Assembly: GCF_023534745.1 (NCBI RefSeq)
Contig: NZ_JAMHJQ010000007.1
Coordinates: 291,145 to 355,144 of the forward strand
Length of the DNA: 64,000 bases
Source of the DNA: Streptomyces sp. 35G-GA-8
GTDB lineage: Bacteria > Actinomycetota > Actinomycetes > Streptomycetales > Streptomycetaceae
Direction: 5' to 3'
Positions 1 through 8,928 of the stretch are shown here, piece after piece. Below the pieces are notes generated by a model that was not told the origin of the DNA, made no database searches, and saw only the letters and a program-made list of their open reading frames with translations. Positions within the stretch are counted from its first letter, which is position 1. Each line of letters begins with the position of its first letter. The translations under genes and the position numbers were made by a program.

Positions 1-109
1 CACTAAAGCGTGATTTGTGGCGCGCGGACGCCCGAACCAACGACAGGCCAGAACCGCGCCGTAAATCATGCCGTCCGGACATGTACCTCCGGAGACCCCG
101 GCCCCCGGC
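1..109 (+). repeat. Dispersed structured repeat, copy A (left edge cut by window)
   Basis: First of three copies of a non-coding element. The core has arms GCGTGATTT-GTGGCGCG (from base 8) and CGCGCC-GTAAATCATGC (about 54-70), which pair completely if G-U pairs are allowed. A loop of about 30 nt holds the conserved CGCCCGAACCA. The outer right arm GTCCGGAC is at 73-80, and the matching left arm lies just outside the window. By manual alignment bases 1-109 match the reverse complement of 61049-61157 with about 10 mismatches. It sits just beyond the 3' end of the NYN gene. No known family recognised. Confidence 0.8.
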
Positions 110-148
110 ACCACAACGCACGCACCCGCGCCCGCAAACCCCGGACAC

Positions 149-1495
149 CTACGGCGAAGCCGTATCCGCCGCCGCCCGCACATCGATCTCCCGCCAGAAC
201 CCCGCCCGAATCGCATACCGATCATGCTCATCGATCTGGTCGTCCTTGTGCGCCAGCAGCCCGAACCGCGCCGCATACCGCAGCAGCTCCCCATCGATAC
301 GGTGCGGAACCCGCGGATACATCACGGACAGCTTCTGCACATGCCCCGCGTCCGGCAGCCGTTCCATCCACCGGCGCGCGAACACCTGCCCCACCTCGAA
401 CGGGTCACCCCCCACCGTCGTGATGTCCTCCTCCCGGTCCGCCCAGCGCTGCTCCGCGCTGGTGAGCTGGGCCAGGGTCGGCAGCGAGGCCGTCTCCGGC
501 GGCTCGCCCGCCGTGCCGCTGCCCGGCCGCTCGACCCATCCCTTGTCGGAGGACCACCGCAGCGTCGCCCCCGCCGGATGCTGCCCGGACTGCTGGCCGG
601 ACTGCTGCCCGGACGGGCCCTGGGCCGAGGCGGCGGGCCCCCGCAGGCCCGCCAGGTCCTTGGGCGTCGGGACGCCCTTGCTGCCCGTGCCCGCGGGATG
701 GGGTTCCGCACCGGGCCCTCCGGGCGCGGACGCCGACGACGAGCCGTTCCGCTCGGCACCAGCGGCACCGGCGACACCGGAAACACCACCGACACCACCG
801 ACACCAGAGACACCGGCGGCTCCGCCGCCCCCCGCCTCCGCCGCCCGCTCCGCAGACGCGGCCAGCGCGGATTCGGGCAACGGCGCCGAAAGAATCGCCG
901 CGATCTCGGGCCGCGGCGCCGGCGGTGGCGCGCAGACGCCGCCCAGGTCCTTGGCCCGTACCGCCTTGGTGATCCAGGCCCGGTCGAGCACCCGCCGCTC
1001 ATCGGCCTCGGCGACCAGATCCTCGGACTGGTTGTAGTCGCCGTCGGCGGCCTGCACGGCCCAGAGATGGACCGCGACGCCATGCTCCTTCGCGGACATC
1101 AGGCCGGGTAGCAGATCCCCGTCCCCCGTCACCAGCACCACATCCGAGCACGCACGATTTCTGGCCAGCTCGGTCAGCTCCGCGTGCATCGCCGCGTCCA
1201 CCCCCTTCTGCGCCCAGCGCCCGTCGCTGCGCGTGAGCGCGCCGAGCCGGACGGTGACGCGTGACATGACCCGCAGCCGACGGTGCTCGGGTTGGGGGAC
1301 CCGGTCGGGGGCGCCGTCGAACCAGTAGATGCGGAGCAGCGGCTGTTCCGTATCGGCCTCGGCCCGTTCTCGAAGGCCCTGGATGAGGGCGGCGTGGTCG
1401 ACGGTGATGCGGGAACGGGCCGGTTCTCCGGCGAGGAGACTCGCGGCGGCGCCCAGCAGATAGCCGGCGTCCACCAGGACGACGCAGCGGTCCAC
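149..1495 (-). CDS. NYN-domain (PIN-like) putative RNA-processing nuclease
   Basis: About 448 residues. The N-terminal ~170 residues look like a NYN/PIN-fold nuclease domain: a first acidic strand (CVVLVDAGYL), then KGVDAAMHAEL and VLVTGDGDLLPG, which carry the Asp residues expected to bind metal. NYN proteins are usually RNases acting on structured RNA or tRNA; the substrate here is unknown. The middle (about residues 190-320) is low-complexity Gly/Ser/Ala/Pro with GVGGV-type repeats, probably a linker. The C-terminal ~120 residues form a second, separately conserved-looking part (FEVGQVFARRWMERLPD onward). I chose the GTG at 1495, preceded by AAGGTGGA; a GTG three codons upstream (1504) is possible. 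The gene stands alone, with repeat copy A beyond its stop. Family assignment good, role inferred. Confidence 0.85.
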   Translation of the reverse strand: MDRCVVLVDAGYLLGAAASLLAGEPARSRITVDHAALIQGLRERAEADTEQPLLRIYWFDGAPDRVPQPEHRRLRVMSRVTVRLGALTRSDGRWAQKGVDAAMHAELTELARNRACSDVVLVTGDGDLLPGLMSAKEHGVAVHLWAVQAADGDYNQSEDLVAEADERRVLDRAWITKAVRAKDLGGVCAPPPAPRPEIAAILSAPLPESALAASAERAAEAGGGGAAGVSGVGGVGGVSGVAGAAGAERNGSSSASAPGGPGAEPHPAGTGSKGVPTPKDLAGLRGPAASAQGPSGQQSGQQSGQHPAGATLRWSSDKGWVERPGSGTAGEPPETASLPTLAQLTSAEQRWADREEDITTVGGDPFEVGQVFARRWMERLPDAGHVQKLSVMYPRVPHRIDGELLRYAARFGLLAHKDDQIDEHDRYAIRAGFWREIDVRAAADTASP

Positions 1496-1748
1496 GTGTT
1501 CCACCTTCTTTCGGGAACCTCGGGATCGTGAGATCGGGAGTTACTGCGGGTTTCCTTCGAGTCTGCCCGACGGCAAGAGGGTTAACGTCCGGAACTCGAT
1601 CATCGGCGTGGCGTATCGATGCCCCGGAAGCCGATCAAGCCGCTGACAAGGGACCACTACACACGGCAATGATCCAAAATGCGCCAATTGGCGGCTTATG
1701 TGAGGCTGAACCCGGCCTGGCATCCAAACCCCGGCAGGAGGCAGCACC

Positions 1749-1946
1749 ATGGCCAAGAACAAGAACCGGGATCGCAGCAACAAGCAGCACGCGCAGCACG
1801 CGCAACACGCCCGCTCCGACGCGGAGCGTGGCACCGAAGAGTCGAAGTCCTCGTCGATGGAGGACCGGTCGGAGCAGGTGCAGTCGAGGATCACGCCGAC
1901 GGATGAACCCCACAAGGGCAAGCAGAAGCGATTCGGCCACAACTGA
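1749..1946 (+). CDS. Small hydrophilic conserved-type protein, function unknown
   Basis: A 65-residue, highly charged protein rich in Lys, Arg, Gln, His and Ser (QHAQHAQHARSDAE near the N-terminus), with no hydrophobic segment and no cysteines, so probably cytosolic and disordered. A strong Shine-Dalgarno AGGAGG lies 7 nt before the ATG, and a strong hairpin terminator follows 25 bp after the stop, so it is a complete single-gene unit. Codon use is GC-rich like its neighbours. I do not recognise a characterised family. Small basic/hydrophilic proteins of this kind are common in Streptomyces, but no function is claimed. Confidence 0.75.
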   Translation: MAKNKNRDRSNKQHAQHAQHARSDAERGTEESKSSSMEDRSEQVQSRITPTDEPHKGKQKRFGHN

Positions 1947-1970
1947 CCCCACCACCCGCCGTCCGTAACC

Positions 1971-2010
1971 GTATGAGGGGCATCCCCTGTGCTGGGGGTG
2001 CCCCTCATAC
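1971..2010. terminator. Bidirectional hairpin terminator
   Basis: Near-perfect inverted repeat: GTATGAGGGGCATCCCC and its complement around a short TGTGCT loop, with one asymmetric base in the stem. There is no T-run, which is usual for Streptomyces. It lies between the convergent small-protein gene (+) and dnaE (-) and could end both. Confidence 0.8.
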
Positions 2011-2032
2011 GCGTCCGTCCACCGTGGCGCGG

Positions 2033-5000
2033 CTACCCGGCCAGGCAGGACGGGCCGAGCAGGACCTTCAGATCGCCGAAGAGCGCCGGGTCGGGCTGGA
2101 CGCGGTGCCGGTCGAGCCGGAGCACCGTGGTCTTCCTGGCGCCCTGGAGTTTGATCCTGACCTCGGAGTTGCCCCGGTGGTGGCTGAGGATCTCACCGAG
2201 CCTGCTGACCATCGGAGGGGTGAGCTTCACCGTCGGGATGGTGATGGTGACGGGAGCGTCGGTGCCCGCCGACGACACGTCCGGGACCTGGAGTTCCATG
2301 GCGACGAGGCGGGGGATGTCCTCGCGCTTGTCGAGCCGGCCCTTGACGAAGACGACCGTGTCCTCGACCAGTTGGGTGGAGACCAGCTGATAGGTCGCGG
2401 GGAAGAACATGCACTCGATGGAGCCGGCCAGATCCTCGACCGTCGCGATCGCCCACGCGTTGCCCTGCTTGGTCATCTTGCGCTGGAGACCGGAGATGAT
2501 GCCGCCGATGGTGACCACCGCGCCGTCCGCGTGCTCACCGCCGGTCAGTTGGGAGATCGCGGCGTCGGACTTGTCGGACAGGACATGCTCGATACCGAAG
2601 AGCGGGTGGTCGGAGACGTACAGCCCGAGCATCTCCCGCTCCTGGGCGAGCAGATACGACTTGTCCCACTCGATGTCCGAGAACTCGACGTCGAGTCCGA
2701 AGCCGGGCTCGCTGGTCTCCTCCTCGCCCATGCCGCCGAAGAGATCGAACTGCCCCTCGGCCTCCTTGCGCTTGACCTGCACGACGTTGTCGATCATCGG
2801 CTCGTGATGGGCGACCAGCCCCTTGCGGGTATGGCCCATCTCATCGAAGGCACCGGCCTTGATCAGCGATTCGACGGTCCGCTTGTTGCAGACGACGGCC
2901 TCGACCTTGTCGAGGAAGTCGGGGAACGTCGCATACTTCCCCTTCGCTTTACGGCACCGAATGATCGAATCCACCACGTTCTGCCCTACGTTCCTGATCG
3001 CCGTCAGGCCGAACAGGATCACATCGTCACCCTGCGCGGCGAAGTTCGACTGCGACTCATTCACATTGGGCGGCAGCACCTTGATGCCCATGCGCCGGCA
3101 TTCGTTGAGATAGACCGCCGACTTGTCCTTGTCGTCCTTCACCGAGGTGAGCAGCGCCGCCATGTATTCGGCGGGGTGGTTCGCCTTGAGATACGCGGTC
3201 CAGTAGGTGACCAGGCCGTACGCGGAGGAGTGCGCCTTGTTGAAGGCGTATCCGGCGAACGGGACCAGCACGTCCCACAGGGCCTGGATCGCCTCGTCCG
3301 AGTAATTGTTCTTCTTGGCCCCGGCCTGGAACAGGACGAAGTTCTTCGCCAGTTCGTCGGCCTTCTTCTTGCCCATCACGCGGCGCAGGATGTCGGCCTC
3401 GCCGAGCGAGTAGCCGGCGATGATCTGGGCGGCCTTCTGGACCTGCTCCTGATACACGATCAGACCGTGTGTCAGGCCGAGGACCTCCTTGAGAGGCTCC
3501 TCCAGCTCCGGGTGGATCGGCGTGATCTCCTGCTGGCCGTTCTTGCGCAGCGCGTAGTTCGTATGCGAGTTCATGCCCATCGGGCCCGGCCGGTACAGGG
3601 CCGAGACGGCGGAAATGTCCTCGAAGTTGTCGGGCTTCATCAGCCGCAGCAGCGAACGCATCGGTCCGCCGTCGAACTGGAAGACACCGAGCGTGTCGCC
3701 GCGGCAGAGCAGTTCGTAGGTCTTCGGGTCGTCCAGCGGCAGGGCGAGCAGGTCGAGGTCGATGCCCTTGTTGGCCTTCACCATCTTGACGGCGTCGTCC
3801 ATGATGGTCAGGTTCCGCAGGCCGAGGAAGTCCATCTTCAGCAGGCCGAGCGACTCACAGCTCGGATAGTCCCACTGTGTGATCGTGACGCCGTCGGTGT
3901 GCCGCACCCAGACCGGCACATGATCGGTGATCGTCTCACTCGACATGATCACGCCGGCCGCGTGCACACCCATCTGCCGGACCAGGCCCTCCACACCCTT
4001 CGCGGTGTCGATGACCTTCTTCACATCCGGCTCGTTCTCGTACATCCCCCGGATCTCCCCCGCCTCGCCGTAGCGGGGGTGCTTGGGGTCGGTGATGCCG
4101 TTGAGGTCGATGCCCTTGCCGAGGACATCGGCGGGCATGGCCTTCGTGAGCCGGTCGCCCATCGCATACGGGTAACCCAGCACCCGCGCGGAGTCCTTGA
4201 TCGCGTTCTTCGCCTTGATCTTGCCGTACGTACCGATCATGGCGACCTTGTCGTGGCCGTACTTCTCCGTCACATAACGGATCACCTCACCGCGCCGACG
4301 CTCGTCGAAGTCGATGTCGACATCGGGCATGGAGATGCGCTCGGGGTTGAGGAACCGTTCGAAGATCAGACCGTGCTCGATCGGGTCGAGGTCGGTGATC
4401 CCCATGGCGTACGCGACGATCGAACCGGCGGCGGAACCACGGCCGGGGCCGACCGCGATGCCGTTGTTCTTGGCCCACATGATGAAGTCGGCGACCACGA
4501 GGAAGTACCCCGGGAAGCCCATCTCGATGATGATGCCCATCTCGTACTCGACCTGCTTGAGCCGGTCCTCCGGGATGCCGTTCGGGTAGCGGCGGGCCAT
4601 GCCGCGCAGCGTCTCCTCACGGAACCAGGTGACCTCGGTGAAGCCCTCGGGCACATCGAACTTGGGCATCAGATTCCGCTCCTGGAACCAGCCCTCGGTG
4701 TCGATCTGCTCGGCGACCAGGCGCGTGTTGGCGCACCCTTCCTGCCAGGCGTCGGAGGAGTCCACGGCGTACATCTCATCGGTGGACTTGAGGTAGTAGC
4801 CGGTGCCGTCGAAGCGGAAGCGGTCCGGGTCCGAGAGGTTCTTGCCGGTCTGGATGCAGAGCAGCGCGTCGTGGGCGGTGGCCTCGTTCGCGTACGTGTA
4901 GTGCGAGTCATTGGTGACCAGCGGCGGGATCCCCAGCTTCTTGCCGACCTCGAGCAGCCCGTCCCGCACGCGCCGCTCGATCTCGATGCCGTGGTCCATC

Positions 5001-5572
5001 AGCTCCAGGAAATACCGGTCCTTGCCGAAGATGTCCTGGTACTCGGAGGCCGCCTTCAGCGCCTCGTCGAACTGGCCCAGGCGCAGCCGGGTCTGGAGCT
5101 CCCCCGAGGGACAGCCGGTCGAGGCGATCAGCCCCTCCGACCATTTGGCGATGGTCTCCTTGTCCATCCGCGGCCACTTCTGGAGCCAGCCCTCCGCGTA
5201 CGCGTCCGAGGACAGCCGGAAGAGATTGTGCAGACCGGTCTGGTTCGCCGCCCAGATCGTCTTGTGCGTATAGCCACCGGAACCGGACACATCGTCCCGC
5301 TTCTGATGCGGCTGGCCCCACTGGATCTTCCGTTTGACGCGCCGCGACTCCGGCGCCACATACGCCTCGATCCCGATGATCGGCGTCACCCCCGCCTTCT
5401 TCGCCTGATGGAAGAAGTCGTAGGCGCCATGCAGATTGCCATGGTCCGTCATCGCGATATGCGACATGCCCATCTCTTTGCAGGCGTTGAACATGTCCCC
5501 CAGCCGCGCGGCACCGTCCAGCAGCGAGTACTGGGTGTGAACGTGCAGGTGCGTGAACGGCGGCTTGGTCAC
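2033..5572 (-). CDS. dnaE: DNA polymerase III alpha subunit (replicative DnaE1)
   Basis: The 1179-residue catalytic subunit of the chromosomal replicase, DnaE1 type. Domains in order: N-terminal PHP domain (THLHVHTQYSLLDG; MTDHGNLHGAYDF), polymerase core with the acidic triad region (GPGRGSAAGSIVAYAMGITDLDP; MPDVDIDFDERRR; YQEQVQKAAQIIAG), helix-hairpin-helix region (LIKAGAFDEMG), and a C-terminal OB fold (VTIGGIISGLQRKMTKQG). Length matches actinobacterial DnaE1. The GTG at 5572 has GGAGG 8 nt upstream. The open frame runs 28 codons further, but those residues do not resemble the family, whose proteins begin at TKPPFTHLHVHTQYS. Transcribed alone, divergent from the DUF2252 gene. Essential gene in this group by established knowledge. 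Confidence 0.98.
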   Translation of the reverse strand: MTKPPFTHLHVHTQYSLLDGAARLGDMFNACKEMGMSHIAMTDHGNLHGAYDFFHQAKKAGVTPIIGIEAYVAPESRRVKRKIQWGQPHQKRDDVSGSGGYTHKTIWAANQTGLHNLFRLSSDAYAEGWLQKWPRMDKETIAKWSEGLIASTGCPSGELQTRLRLGQFDEALKAASEYQDIFGKDRYFLELMDHGIEIERRVRDGLLEVGKKLGIPPLVTNDSHYTYANEATAHDALLCIQTGKNLSDPDRFRFDGTGYYLKSTDEMYAVDSSDAWQEGCANTRLVAEQIDTEGWFQERNLMPKFDVPEGFTEVTWFREETLRGMARRYPNGIPEDRLKQVEYEMGIIIEMGFPGYFLVVADFIMWAKNNGIAVGPGRGSAAGSIVAYAMGITDLDPIEHGLIFERFLNPERISMPDVDIDFDERRRGEVIRYVTEKYGHDKVAMIGTYGKIKAKNAIKDSARVLGYPYAMGDRLTKAMPADVLGKGIDLNGITDPKHPRYGEAGEIRGMYENEPDVKKVIDTAKGVEGLVRQMGVHAAGVIMSSETITDHVPVWVRHTDGVTITQWDYPSCESLGLLKMDFLGLRNLTIMDDAVKMVKANKGIDLDLLALPLDDPKTYELLCRGDTLGVFQFDGGPMRSLLRLMKPDNFEDISAVSALYRPGPMGMNSHTNYALRKNGQQEITPIHPELEEPLKEVLGLTHGLIVYQEQVQKAAQIIAGYSLGEADILRRVMGKKKADELAKNFVLFQAGAKKNNYSDEAIQALWDVLVPFAGYAFNKAHSSAYGLVTYWTAYLKANHPAEYMAALLTSVKDDKDKSAVYLNECRRMGIKVLPPNVNESQSNFAAQGDDVILFGLTAIRNVGQNVVDSIIRCRKAKGKYATFPDFLDKVEAVVCNKRTVESLIKAGAFDEMGHTRKGLVAHHEPMIDNVVQVKRKEAEGQFDLFGGMGEEETSEPGFGLDVEFSDIEWDKSYLLAQEREMLGLYVSDHPLFGIEHVLSDKSDAAISQLTGGEHADGAVVTIGGIISGLQRKMTKQGNAWAIATVEDLAGSIECMFFPATYQLVSTQLVEDTVVFVKGRLDKREDIPRLVAMELQVPDVSSAGTDAPVTITIPTVKLTPPMVSRLGEILSHHRGNSEVRIKLQGARKTTVLRLDRHRVQPDPALFGDLKVLLGPSCLAG

Positions 5573-5607
5573 GGCGAGGGCCTCCAGCGAGCGGACGACA
5601 CGGTGTG

Positions 5608-5645
5608 GTTTCCAGGAGTGAACCTGTTGTTTCCAGGGCTGAACC
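5608..5645. promoter_or_regulatory. 17-bp direct repeat in the dnaE leader
   Basis: Two copies of GTTTCCAGG-NN-TGAACC start at 5608 and 5629, a 21-bp period (two helical turns), 36-73 bp upstream of the dnaE start. On the dnaE strand the unit reads GGTTCA-NN-CCTGGAAAC. The spacing suits a protein binding one face of the helix. No regulator is identified. It is not a LexA box, because the GAAC/GTTC half sites are not arranged as required. Confidence 0.45.
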
Positions 5646-5705
5646 CCGGGTCCCACAGCGCTGCGGACAGTCTGGGGGGACAGCCTCGAAGTCTACGTCT
5701 CGGGA

Positions 5706-5735
5706 CTGACAGCGGCGGGCACTCGCGAGTAGCGT
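5706..5735 (+). promoter_or_regulatory. Predicted promoter of the DUF2252 gene
   Basis: -35 CTGACA (5706-5711), 18-bp spacer, -10 TAGCGT (5730-5735), about 70 bp upstream of the ATG at 5806. The spacer holds the perfect palindrome ACTCGCGAGT (5721-5730). Confidence 0.5.
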
Positions 5736-5805
5736 CACGCGTTGCCCACACCGAGGGGCGGCCACGCCCCTCGCTCCACTGTCATGCACCAGGAGGCACC
5801 CCGCG

Positions 5806-7137
5806 ATGTCCGTCCCGCGACCCGTTGAAACAGCTGATGAGCAGCGCGGCGAGGAGATCCTCGCCGTTTTCGACACCGCGTTCGGTGAGCTCCTGGCGGC
5901 CGATCCCGCCGCTTTCCGGGTGAAGTTCCGGAAGATGGCGGCGTCCGCGTTCGCCTTCTACCGGGGCACGGCGTGCCTCTTCTACCACGACCAGGAGCGG
6001 GAGCACGGGGCCACCGGCTCGTTCCTCGACGAACGCACGGGCCGGGTGTGGATCCACGGCGATCTGCACGCCGAGAACTTCGGCACGTACATGGACGCCA
6101 ACGGGCGGCTGATCTTCAACGTCAATGACTTCGACGAGGCGTACGTCGGCCCCTTCACCTGGGACCTGAAGCGCTTCGCCGCCTCCCTCGCCCTGATCGG
6201 CTACACCAAGGCACTCAGTGACGAGCAGATCACCGAACTGGTGGAGATCTACGCGGGCGCCTACCGCGAGCGGATCCACGCGCTGGCCACCGGCGCCAAG
6301 AACGACGAGGTCCCGCCGTTCACCCTGGACACGGCGCAGGGCCCGCTGCTCGCCGCCCTGCGCTCGGCCCGCTCGCTGACCCGTTTCGGGCTGCTCGACT
6401 CGATGACCGAGATCAGGGAGTACGAGCGCCGCTTCGCGCCGGGCGGCGGCTCCATCGAGCTGGACGCCGCCACCCGCTACAAGATCCTCGCGGCCTTCGA
6501 CGGCTATCTGGAGACCCTTCCGGAGTCCAGCCTGGCCCGCCCCGACTCCTACCGCGTCAAGGACGTCGTCGGACGGCGCGGCATCGGCATCGGCTCCGCG
6601 GGGCTGCCCTCGTACAACATCCTGCTGGAGGGCAACAGCGACGCCCTGGAGAACGACGTCGTGATCTATATGAAGCAGGCGCAGACCCCGGCGGTCTCGC
6701 GGCACATCACCGACCGGGCGGTACGGGAGTACTTCCAGCACGAGGGCCACCGCACCGTGATCTCACAGCGGGCGCTCCAGGCCCACGCCGACCCGTGGCT
6801 GGGCTGGACCGAGCTGGCGGGTACGGGACAGCTGGTGGCGGAGGTCTCGCCGTACGCCGTGGATCTGGACTGGTCGGATCTGGACGATCCCGAGGAGATC
6901 GCGGCGGTCGTCGCCGACCTCGGCCGCGCGACGGCCACGATGCACGCGGCGGCGGACAACGAGAGCGGCCACTCGCTGGTGCCGTTCTCCACGGAGCGCT
7001 CCATCGACGCGGCGATCGCGGCCGACGAGGAGAGCTTCGGCGCGCTGCTGGTGGACTTCGCGCACACATACGGAGCCCGGGCCAGGGCCGACCACCAGAT
7101 CTTCGTCGACCTGTTCCGCAACGGCAGGCTGGGCTGA
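5806..7137 (+). CDS. DUF2252 family protein (kinase-like fold)
   Basis: 443 residues covering the whole DUF2252 family. Motifs resemble aminoglycoside phosphotransferase / kinase-like proteins: a Brenner-type HGDLHAENFG (about residue 84) and NDFDEAYVGPFTWDLKRFAAS (about 105), which would supply the catalytic Asp and the metal-binding Asp. An N-terminal RKMAASAFAFYRGTACLFY segment is typical of the family. The substrate is unknown; small-molecule phosphorylation is inferred from fold only. The start is supported by AGGAGG 10 nt before the ATG. Divergent from dnaE; the membrane protein gene follows 46 bp downstream. No signal peptide or membrane segment. Confidence 0.9.
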   Translation: MSVPRPVETADEQRGEEILAVFDTAFGELLAADPAAFRVKFRKMAASAFAFYRGTACLFYHDQEREHGATGSFLDERTGRVWIHGDLHAENFGTYMDANGRLIFNVNDFDEAYVGPFTWDLKRFAASLALIGYTKALSDEQITELVEIYAGAYRERIHALATGAKNDEVPPFTLDTAQGPLLAALRSARSLTRFGLLDSMTEIREYERRFAPGGGSIELDAATRYKILAAFDGYLETLPESSLARPDSYRVKDVVGRRGIGIGSAGLPSYNILLEGNSDALENDVVIYMKQAQTPAVSRHITDRAVREYFQHEGHRTVISQRALQAHADPWLGWTELAGTGQLVAEVSPYAVDLDWSDLDDPEEIAAVVADLGRATATMHAAADNESGHSLVPFSTERSIDAAIAADEESFGALLVDFAHTYGARARADHQIFVDLFRNGRLG

Positions 7138-7183
7138 GCCCGGGCCGCCCGGACGGATCCTTAAGGACCGCTTACAGGGACGC

Positions 7184-7885
7184 ATGGCACACTCGGCGAC
7201 GATGGACATATCGGGGACGCGGCTCAGGGCGGCGCGGGCAGCACTGTTCACGGCACTGGTCGTGACACTGTCCGCGGGCTCGCATGTGCTGCTGTCCCGG
7301 GCCCCGCTGCCCCTGACCGTCGTCGCCGTGCTCAGCGTCGTGGTGTTCCTGGTCGCCTACGCGGCGGCGGGCCGCGAGCGGGGCTTCTGGCGCATCGCGG
7401 CCCTGCTCGTCCCGCTCGAACTGGCCGCGGACACCGTCTTCACCAGCGGTCAGCACGCCTGTTACGGCCCGGCCGGCGGTCCCGTGGCGGGGTCGCTGCG
7501 CTCGGTCGGCTTCGATGTCCTGTGCGGGGGCGTCTTCGGTACGCCGCTGCCCGGTGTGGTCTCCCCCGAGGGCGCCGCGGCCACGCTGCTGAACTCTCCC
7601 GACCCGGCTCTGCCCTGGCTGCTGCTGGCCGCCCATGTCTCGATCGGGCTGCTCGCCGCGTTCTGGCTGCGGCACGGCGAGTCCGCGCTGTCCCGGCTGG
7701 TCCGGGCCGCGGGCGCCCGCGCCTTCCGCCCGCTGCTGATCGCTGTCGCGGCGGCGGGCACGGTCCGCCGGACCGTACGGCGCGGGCCGCGCCCGGCGGA
7801 CCGCCCGCGGCCGTCCCGTACCCGCCTTCTCGTGCACTCCGTAGGACGGCGGGGGCCACCGCGCCTCGCGCTCAGCACTGTCTGA
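7184..7885 (+). CDS. Predicted integral membrane protein, unknown function
   Basis: 233 residues with about four hydrophobic segments (roughly residues 17-34, 42-60, 67-85 and 145-163), a Gly/Pro-rich loop containing a short Cys pair region (GQHACYG; DVLCGG), and a basic C-terminal tail (RRTVRRGPRPADRPRPSRTR) that should face the cytoplasm. The start ATG at 7184 has AGGGA close upstream; an internal ATG at 7202 has no ribosome site. Lying between DUF2252 and the thioredoxin-fold gene suggests, but does not prove, a link to envelope redox or metal handling. No family recognised with confidence. Confidence 0.7.
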   Translation: MAHSATMDISGTRLRAARAALFTALVVTLSAGSHVLLSRAPLPLTVVAVLSVVVFLVAYAAAGRERGFWRIAALLVPLELAADTVFTSGQHACYGPAGGPVAGSLRSVGFDVLCGGVFGTPLPGVVSPEGAAATLLNSPDPALPWLLLAAHVSIGLLAAFWLRHGESALSRLVRAAGARAFRPLLIAVAAAGTVRRTVRRGPRPADRPRPSRTRLLVHSVGRRGPPRLALSTV

Positions 7886-7938
7886 GCCCCGCGCCCGTCC
7901 CCCAGCAGTAGTCATGTCATCACACGGAGTGAATCATC

Positions 7939-8754
7939 ATGAGCGCACGTAACAACAAGGCCAACAAGGCGGCAGCCCGCGAGCGACTGCGCGAGGAGCG
8001 CGAGCGGCAGGCGAAGAAGGACAGGGTCCGCCGGCAGCTCGTCGTCCTCGGCTCGGCCGTCGTGGTCCTCGCGATAGCCGGCGGCGTGGGCTTCGCCGTC
8101 GTCCAGGCCAACAAGCCCTCGCACTGGGAGGCGATGAAGGACGAGACGTCCGTCGTCGCCCCGAAGAACACCGAGGGCACGAACGGTACGACCGTCGTCA
8201 TCGGCAAGGCCGACGCCAAGAACACGCTGGAGCTGTACGAGGACTCCCGCTGCCCGGTCTGCGCGACCTTCGAGCAGACGGTCGGCGAGACCGTGCAGAA
8301 CGGTGTCGACTCCGGCAAGTTCAAGATCAAGTATGTCGGCGCGACCTTTATCGACAACTCCGACAACGGCACCGGCTCGAAGAACGCCCTGTCGGCGCTG
8401 GGCGCGGCGCTCAATGTGAGCCCCGAGGCGTTCCTCCAGTACAAGACCGCTCTCTACTCGGCGGAGTTCCACCCCGAGGAGACCAACGACAAGTTCGCCA
8501 AGGACAGTTATCTGATCCAGGTGGCGGACTCGGTGAGCGCGCTCAAGGGCAACAAGGCGTTCCAGAAGGACGTCACGGACGGTACGTACGACGCCTGGGC
8601 GATGAAGATGTCCGCCGTCTTCGACAAGAGCGGGGTGGGCGGCACCCCGACGCTGAAGCTGGACGGCAAGAAGCTCACCAGCGAGGGCACCGAGAACCCG
8701 CCCATGACGGTGGCGGAGTTCAACGCGGCGGTCACCAAGGCCCTCAAGGGCTGA
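7939..8754 (+). CDS. Membrane-anchored DsbA/thioredoxin-like oxidoreductase
   Basis: 271 residues. A basic, charged N-terminus (residues 1-32) precedes one membrane segment (about 34-55, LVVLGSAVVVLAIAGGVGFAVV), so the rest lies outside the membrane. The exported domain has a thioredoxin-4 / DsbA-like fold with the redox motif CPVC in YEDSRCPVCATFEQ and a cis-Pro loop GVGGTPTLKLDG near the C-terminus. The likely role is forming or shuffling disulfides in secreted proteins. Start supported by GGAGTGA 6 nt before the ATG. The upstream membrane protein gene ends 53 bp before it; a hairpin follows downstream. Confidence 0.88.
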   Translation: MSARNNKANKAAARERLREERERQAKKDRVRRQLVVLGSAVVVLAIAGGVGFAVVQANKPSHWEAMKDETSVVAPKNTEGTNGTTVVIGKADAKNTLELYEDSRCPVCATFEQTVGETVQNGVDSGKFKIKYVGATFIDNSDNGTGSKNALSALGAALNVSPEAFLQYKTALYSAEFHPEETNDKFAKDSYLIQVADSVSALKGNKAFQKDVTDGTYDAWAMKMSAVFDKSGVGGTPTLKLDGKKLTSEGTENPPMTVAEFNAAVTKALKG

Positions 8755-8865
8755 GGCCCCGGAGGCGGGCCCCCGGTCCGGAGCGAGTCCCCGGTCGGCG
8801 GGCGGGCCCCCGGTCCGGAGGCGCGAACCCTCCGGGCCGTGACCGCCGGGCAGCCGGTGTTCGAC

Positions 8866-8896
8866 GGGCAGGCGAATTTTCCCGATTCGCCTGCCC
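8866..8896. terminator. Perfect 12-bp hairpin between the thioredoxin-fold gene and phoD
   Basis: GGGCAGGCGAAT (8866-8877) and ATTCGCCTGCCC (8885-8896) around a 7-nt loop. It lies 111 bp after the thioredoxin-fold gene and ends 19 bp before the phoD -10 hexamer, so it is either the upstream terminator or an operator for phoD. A 20-bp direct repeat (8764-8783 and 8801-8820) lies just upstream. Confidence 0.6.
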
Positions 8897-8914
8897 CGTC
8901 GCCGTACCGGTCAG

Positions 8915-8920
8915 TAATCT
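8915..8920 (+). promoter_or_regulatory. Predicted -10 element of phoD (leaderless transcript)
   Basis: TAATCT lies 8 nt before the GTG start. There is no ribosome site between them and no good -35, which fits leaderless translation and activator-dependent transcription. In Streptomyces phoD genes are known targets of the phosphate regulator PhoP; I could not define a clear PHO box by eye. Confidence 0.4.
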
Positions 8921-8928
8921 GATCGTCC

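Noticed and set aside
5608-5645. LexA (SOS) box upstream of dnaE
   Set aside because: GAAC and GTT occur, but not as GAAC-N4-GTTC; dnaE1 is not the SOS-induced polymerase.
1973-5923. A 1316-residue open frame on the plus strand across dnaE
   Set aside because: It is the GC-rich antisense shadow of dnaE: no family motifs, Arg/Asp/Leu-heavy composition, and no ribosome site. Similar long shadows lie opposite the antiporter, the transglutaminase, YhgE and the kinase.
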